A DNA stretch of 64,000 bases, taken from positions 1,612,001 through 1,676,000 of the forward strand of contig CM082580.2 of the NCBI GenBank assembly GCA_040954595.2, written 5' to 3'. The translations under genes and the position numbers were made by a program. Within the stretch, counting starts at the first letter, position 1, and every line of letters starts with the position of its first letter. This DNA comes from Balanoglossus misakiensis. Lineage: Eukaryota; Hemichordata. Below, in pieces: positions 60,001 through 64,000 of the stretch. The notes beneath the pieces are model-generated. The model searched no databases and was not told where the DNA came from. It was given only the letters and a program-made list of their open reading frames with translations.

Positions 60001-60860
60001 AAATAAAAGTGCTTTTGGCCATGTATTAACCTAGGGATTTACAATCAACTTTAAATCCCCATATGCATTATATTCAAAAGTCAATGTGAAGGGCTTCAAA
60101 CACCATCTATCCTGATGCATCATCACGTTTGCTTCACCATTTATCCATATTCAATGTCACGCTTGCATTAGTAATTTTAAATTACAGTGCTTTTGGCCAT
60201 GTATTAACCTCGGGATTTAGAGTCAACTTTAAATATCAATGCGCATGCATTAAATACCCATGTCAAAGTGAAGTGTTTGCATCACTATCTACCGGGATGC
60301 ATCATCAAGCTTGCATCGCCATTTACCCTGATGCAAAGAATCAGATTCAATATCATCGTTGCATTAGCAATGTCAAATTACAGTGCTTATGGCCACGTAT
60401 TAACCTGAGGATATACAATCAACTTTAAATCCCCATATGCGTTATATTCCAATGTCAATGTGAAGGGCTTGAAACACCATCTATCATGATGCATCATCAA
60501 GCTTGCTTCACAATTTACCCTGATGCAAGAATCAGATTTAGTGTCACGGTAGCATTAGCAATGTCAAATTACAGTGCTTTTGGCCACGTATTAACCTGGG
60601 GATTTACAGTCAACATTAAATACCCATGCACATGCATTAAATACCTATGTCAAAGTGAAGTGTTTGCATCAATATCTACCTGGCTGCATCATCAAGCTTG
60701 CATCGCCATTCCCCCTAATGCAAAGAATCAGATTCAATGTCATCGTTGCATTAGCAATGTCAAATAAAATTGCTTTTGGACACGTATTAACCCGGGGATT
60801 TCAGTCAACTTTTAGTATCCCTGTATGCATTTTAAACCCCGGTGTCAACGTTTAGTGATT
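45020..60860. repeat. 192-bp satellite array with nested higher-order duplications
   Basis: About 80 head-to-tail monomers, mostly 180-195 bp. Conserved words in order are CTGGGGATTTACA, ATCAACTTTAAATCCCCA, GAAGGGCTTGAAACACCATC, TGATGCATCATCAAGCTTGC, TGATGCAAAGAATCAGATT, GCATTAGCAATGTCAAATTA and CAGTGCTTTTGGCCA. Longer blocks recur at offsets of 287 (45166), 374 (54054), 387 (51068), 3,930 (46203), 4,705 (47578), 6,075 (54054) and 6,573 (50133, 51068) bases. Short frames occur on both strands because many monomers are 3n long; none is gene-like. The last monomer ends with AAACCCCGGTGTCAACG. Confidence 0.97.
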
Positions 60861-61626
60861 AACTTCTTTGCTATTTAAACATTACATTTTGAGTAAAAGG
60901 GGTGAAATGGGATTAAAGTTTATAGTGACATATCGAAAAGAATCTATTTGAATTCGTTCATTTCTGAAATCATATCGAAAAGAATCTATTTCAATTCGTT
61001 CATATCTGAAATATGATAATACGAATATGCATGTTTTATTCGCCATATATGAACACCAATGAAAAGTTATGTTTCCAGCTTAGGTATCGGTGGATTTGAA
61101 CCACCTGACATCAGAAGACGCCTCCAGAATACCTTTAAATTGGTTGCATAATTTTCATGTGAATGTTCATAATATAGCGAGTGATTAATCCCTAATTTAT
61201 TGTTTTGGGGGGGGGGGGTGGGGGTGGGGGGGGGGGAGTTCAAGTAGCATATCTTGCAGGCCAATTTGAAACAATGTGTCATGTGGTTAAACTGAAAGAA
61301 ATTAACCAATATAGTTTCAGCTCTTTTTGAAACAAGGTGTCATTTGGTTGAACAATGGGCCAGTCAAAATAGCATCTGCTAATTATGCACACAATAGTGT
61401 GATGGGTTAGTGGGTTAAGTTTACTTTTACCTTAGCGTTATATAACACACTATCGTGTACATAATCTCGCAGAGCTCATTCACAATTGTTTTAAAATAAA
61501 GCAAGATAACTACATGTATGATAACACACATCTAATTTACGCGCCTAAAGGGCAGTTAAAAAACCTCATACCAATTACAAAAGAGGGAAAAAAAACTGTC
61601 CTCTCCTCCTCTCACCCCATGATCTA
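60861..61626. other. Unique sequence with a G-rich run
   Basis: A 36-bp unit (ATATCGAAAAGAATCTATTT plus GAATTCGTTCATTTCTGAA) is duplicated at about 60930-61010. A G-rich run of over 30 bases spans 61206-61239. No gene was seen. Confidence 0.55.
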
Positions 61627-62340
61627 AGCTAAATTTGGAATTTGGATGGGGTGGGGAGGTTAAGCTAACCTAACATTGTGCTAACATTTTCTGCCTGTCT
61701 GTCGCGTACAATGTGTCGATGCGCGAATACAATCACGGGTACCGTTGCGAGAAATTCCACCGAATAACGATGCTGACGAGTATTATCTATCTGAGAAATA
61801 ATAGCATGTTATTCATAAAATATACACATTAACCAATGAATGAACCAACATGATTATTAGACCTTGGACACTTATTTAACATTTTATCATTATTATACCT
61901 CTGTCATCATCATCAATATTAACACCCTTTTTATACTTAATATCACCATAAGCCATCACCACAATTATTAATCGTTATTATACCCTTGCACAATTGTTAC
62001 CCTTATTAAACCCGACACAGTTATTACTATTATTATACCCTTCTCATTCATATACCCATTATAACCTGTGTACACAAGCCATCATCATATTATAAACCCG
62101 TTATACCTTTATACCACATTTGTTACCCTAATATTATTCCCTTCATACAAGCAACCGTTGTTACCCCTTTATAACCTGTGTACACTCAAATTTTACCATA
62201 AAACCATCATCACATTTGTAACCCTTTTATTAAACCAAATTCAAATTTGTTCACCGTTATTATACCATACACATTTCGGAACCTATTATCATACCCTGCA
62301 CAAAGCCATTGCTGTTAACCTAATTTTAAAACAAGTAATC
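61627..62340. repeat. Diverged third copy of the dispersed repeat block
   Basis: It matches parts of 27030-27700 and 41117-41760: GCTAAATTTGGAATTTGGAT, TGTCTGTCGCGTACAATG and ATAAAATATACACATTAACC occur in the same order. It then degenerates into TTATTATACC-type repeats. Confidence 0.78.
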
Positions 62341-62499
62341 ACTACCAATTATTAACCCGATTTATTGGACTATTAAGTTTTATATTACGATCACCTCGTT
62401 TTGTACGTCTATATTACTCTATCTTATAATTTTGGTCAATAGGATATTATGTTGAAACTCCACTTCTCCATTCTTCCACTTCTCCATTCTTCCACTTCT

Positions 62500-62995
62500 C
62501 CATCCTTTAGGTTGACGCTCCATCCATCCATCCATCAAAGTTTATATTAGTAGGTTGACTATGGTTGACTCTCCGCTCCATCCTCCCATCAAATTTTACG
62601 TTAGTTGGTTGATTATGGTGTTACCAGTGTGCCCTACAGGAAAGAAAAAGAGGAAAAAACAGAGAAAAAACTCCACTTCTCCATCCTTCCACTTCTCCAT
62701 CCTTTAAGTTGACGCTCCGCGGCACCATCCATCCATCAAAGTTTATATTTTAGTAAGTTGACTATGGTTGACGCTCCGCTCCATCCATCCATCAAAGTTT
62801 ATATTAGTAGGTTGACTATGGTTGACGCTCCGCTCCATTCATCCATCAAAGTTTATATTAGTAGGTTGACTATGGTTGACGCTCCCCTCCATCCATCCAT
62901 CAAAGTTTATATTAGTAGGTTGACTATGGTTGACACTCCGCTCCATCCATCCATCAAATTTTACGTTAGTAGGTTGATTATGGTGTTACCATTGG
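62500..62995 (+). repeat. 54-bp minisatellite
   Basis: Units of 54 bp carry TTGACTATGGTTGACGCTCC, CCATCCATCCATCAAAGTTT and ATATTAGTAGG. Four tight copies lie at 62757-62972, with looser ones from 62510. Because 54 is 18 codons, a frame with an 18-residue repeat stays open from 62758 to 63210; I regard that as a by-product. Confidence 0.92.
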
Positions 62996-63002
62996 GGCCT
63001 AC

Positions 63003-63080
63003 AGGGAAAAAAAGAAAAAAAAGAGAAAAGAAGAGAAAAAAAGAAAGAAAGAAAGAAAGAGAGAGAGAAGGAGAAGAGTA
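63003..63080 (+). repeat. Purine-rich (A/G) simple repeat
   Basis: GAAAAAAAGA grades into (GAAA)n and (GA)n. A similar but shorter AGAAAAAG stretch follows the first minisatellite units near 62640-62670. Confidence 0.9.
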
Positions 63081-64000
63081 CCGGTGGGACCTACAAAAAA
63101 AAAAGAATGAAAGAATTAAATGCATGAAATCAATGATAATAATAGGATTAATTTGGCAAGCCAGCCCAACCCAACATACTGCGGGTCAAGGGGTACATAT
63201 CGTCAATTAATGGAAAAAAAATAAAGTGCAACAAACATTGGCTAGGTCAAAGCAGTTCCTATGGATACCAGAGAGTGCCAATGCTGTATCTGCTATGTAT
63301 ATAGGAAAGCAGATCAAAGGTCACCAAGAGCTCACCCAAAATTGTCAACAAATGTTTCTTCCAAAATTATCAGTGTAAAATGAAAAACAAGACTTCTGGC
63401 TCTATTGGTTAACCTGGTAATTAGGTGTTCCAGCCCTCAAAATTTGAAGGCGTTATCTGCTGTGCATGCCAAGGCAGGGAAAATAGGTTTAAGGTAACCA
63501 AAGCTAACAAAAATGTCAGAAAAAAATGTGATCGCATACTGGTGAATGTTCAAGAAAACCCAGACTCAAAGCTTCATTATCTAGTCTACAATTACGTAAG
63601 CACATATTTATAAGGTTATCATTGGTCAAGAAATTCAGCAAAAAAATTAAGTCCAATAGTAGAGCATGTTCATAAAAAATTCAACCTGTAACAATATGGG
63701 TAAGCTCAGCATTAGATATTCACATATTTAATAAGCTCAACATTGGTCCAGTGGATTCCAAATGTAACAAAAAAAGCTAAGTCCCATACTTGTCCATATA
63801 CATCAAAAACCAAACCTCTAGTGCTATTAGTCTAGTCGCCATAAGATATTCAGAAAAGAATACAGGTGCCAAACTTAGGACAAAGTTCAATGCCAATATT
63901 ATCAAACAATTTGGGTTATGTCCTGGCAGCAGTACTATTCGTGTGAAAAATAAATCATCACTGTTTTGCTTTTCAACAAGAGGCATATCCACGAATAATT
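63081..64000. other. No gene or repeat recognised
   Basis: The sequence is AT-rich. Small frames at 63425-63613 and 63777-63992 have no domains or splice context that I can support. Confidence 0.45.

Noticed and set aside
45166-60855. Dozens of 60-115 codon frames on both strands
   Set aside because: They repeat with the satellite monomer, change frame between monomers and have no protein-like composition; they follow from monomer lengths that are multiples of three.
45020-60860. CRISPR-like repeat-spacer pattern
   Set aside because: The conserved words recur within one long monomer whose intervening parts are also conserved, so there are no unique spacers, and the surrounding genes are eukaryotic.

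Overview
The window looks like AT-rich nuclear DNA from a marine invertebrate, most likely an invertebrate deuterostome. It has spliced genes with GT-AG introns, large satellites, LTR retrotransposons, cut-and-paste DNA transposons and foldback MITEs, and no prokaryotic-style operons. The deuterostome guess rests mainly on a Ty3/gypsy element whose integrase precedes its reverse transcriptase (the Gmr1 type, described from deuterostomes). A hemichordate or echinoderm would fit, but the species cannot be fixed from the sequence. No ordinary single-copy host gene was recognised; almost everything explained is mobile or repetitive.

Layout. 0.8-4.1 kb: two tandem-repeat fields (a poly-C-bearing repeat of about 170 bp, then an AT-rich satellite of about 104 bp). 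5.07-7.04 kb: a segment repeated almost unchanged at 21.97-23.94 kb. 7.1-8.9 kb: foldback elements, a TA-flanked MITE and a 928-bp transposon with a 9-bp target duplication. 10.4-21.8 kb: a decayed, truncated Gmr1-like retrotransposon on the minus strand, split inside its integrase by a complete 5,571-bp CACTA-like DNA transposon (12774-18344) that carries a spliced transposase-like gene and a convergent gene of unknown function. 23.9-29.1 kb: dispersed repeats, a tRNA-derived SINE and a foldback MITE. 29.4-40.8 kb: an eleven-exon Kolobok-like transposase gene on the minus strand. Its introns have been invaded by a young 5,001-bp gypsy element with identical LTRs and by a 795-bp TTAA-flanked transposon. 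40.8-45.0 kb: second copies of the 23.9-28.6 kb repeats. 45.0-60.9 kb: a satellite of about 192 bp with nested higher-order duplications. 61-64 kb: a diverged third repeat copy, a 54-bp minisatellite and purine-rich simple repeats.

How the parts relate. The Kolobok gene ends at 40798 in the same terminal repeat that flanks the foldback MITEs at 24.5 and 42.6 kb, so it plausibly belongs to the family that mobilised them; empty paralogous TTAA sites in the window support this. The big satellite appears to be an expansion of a short tandem tract at the edge of a dispersed repeat: other copies of the same leader carry a fraction of a monomer or about three and a half monomers. Most reading-frame breaks in the transposable-element genes are one-base changes in homopolymers, which points to consensus error at least as much as to decay.
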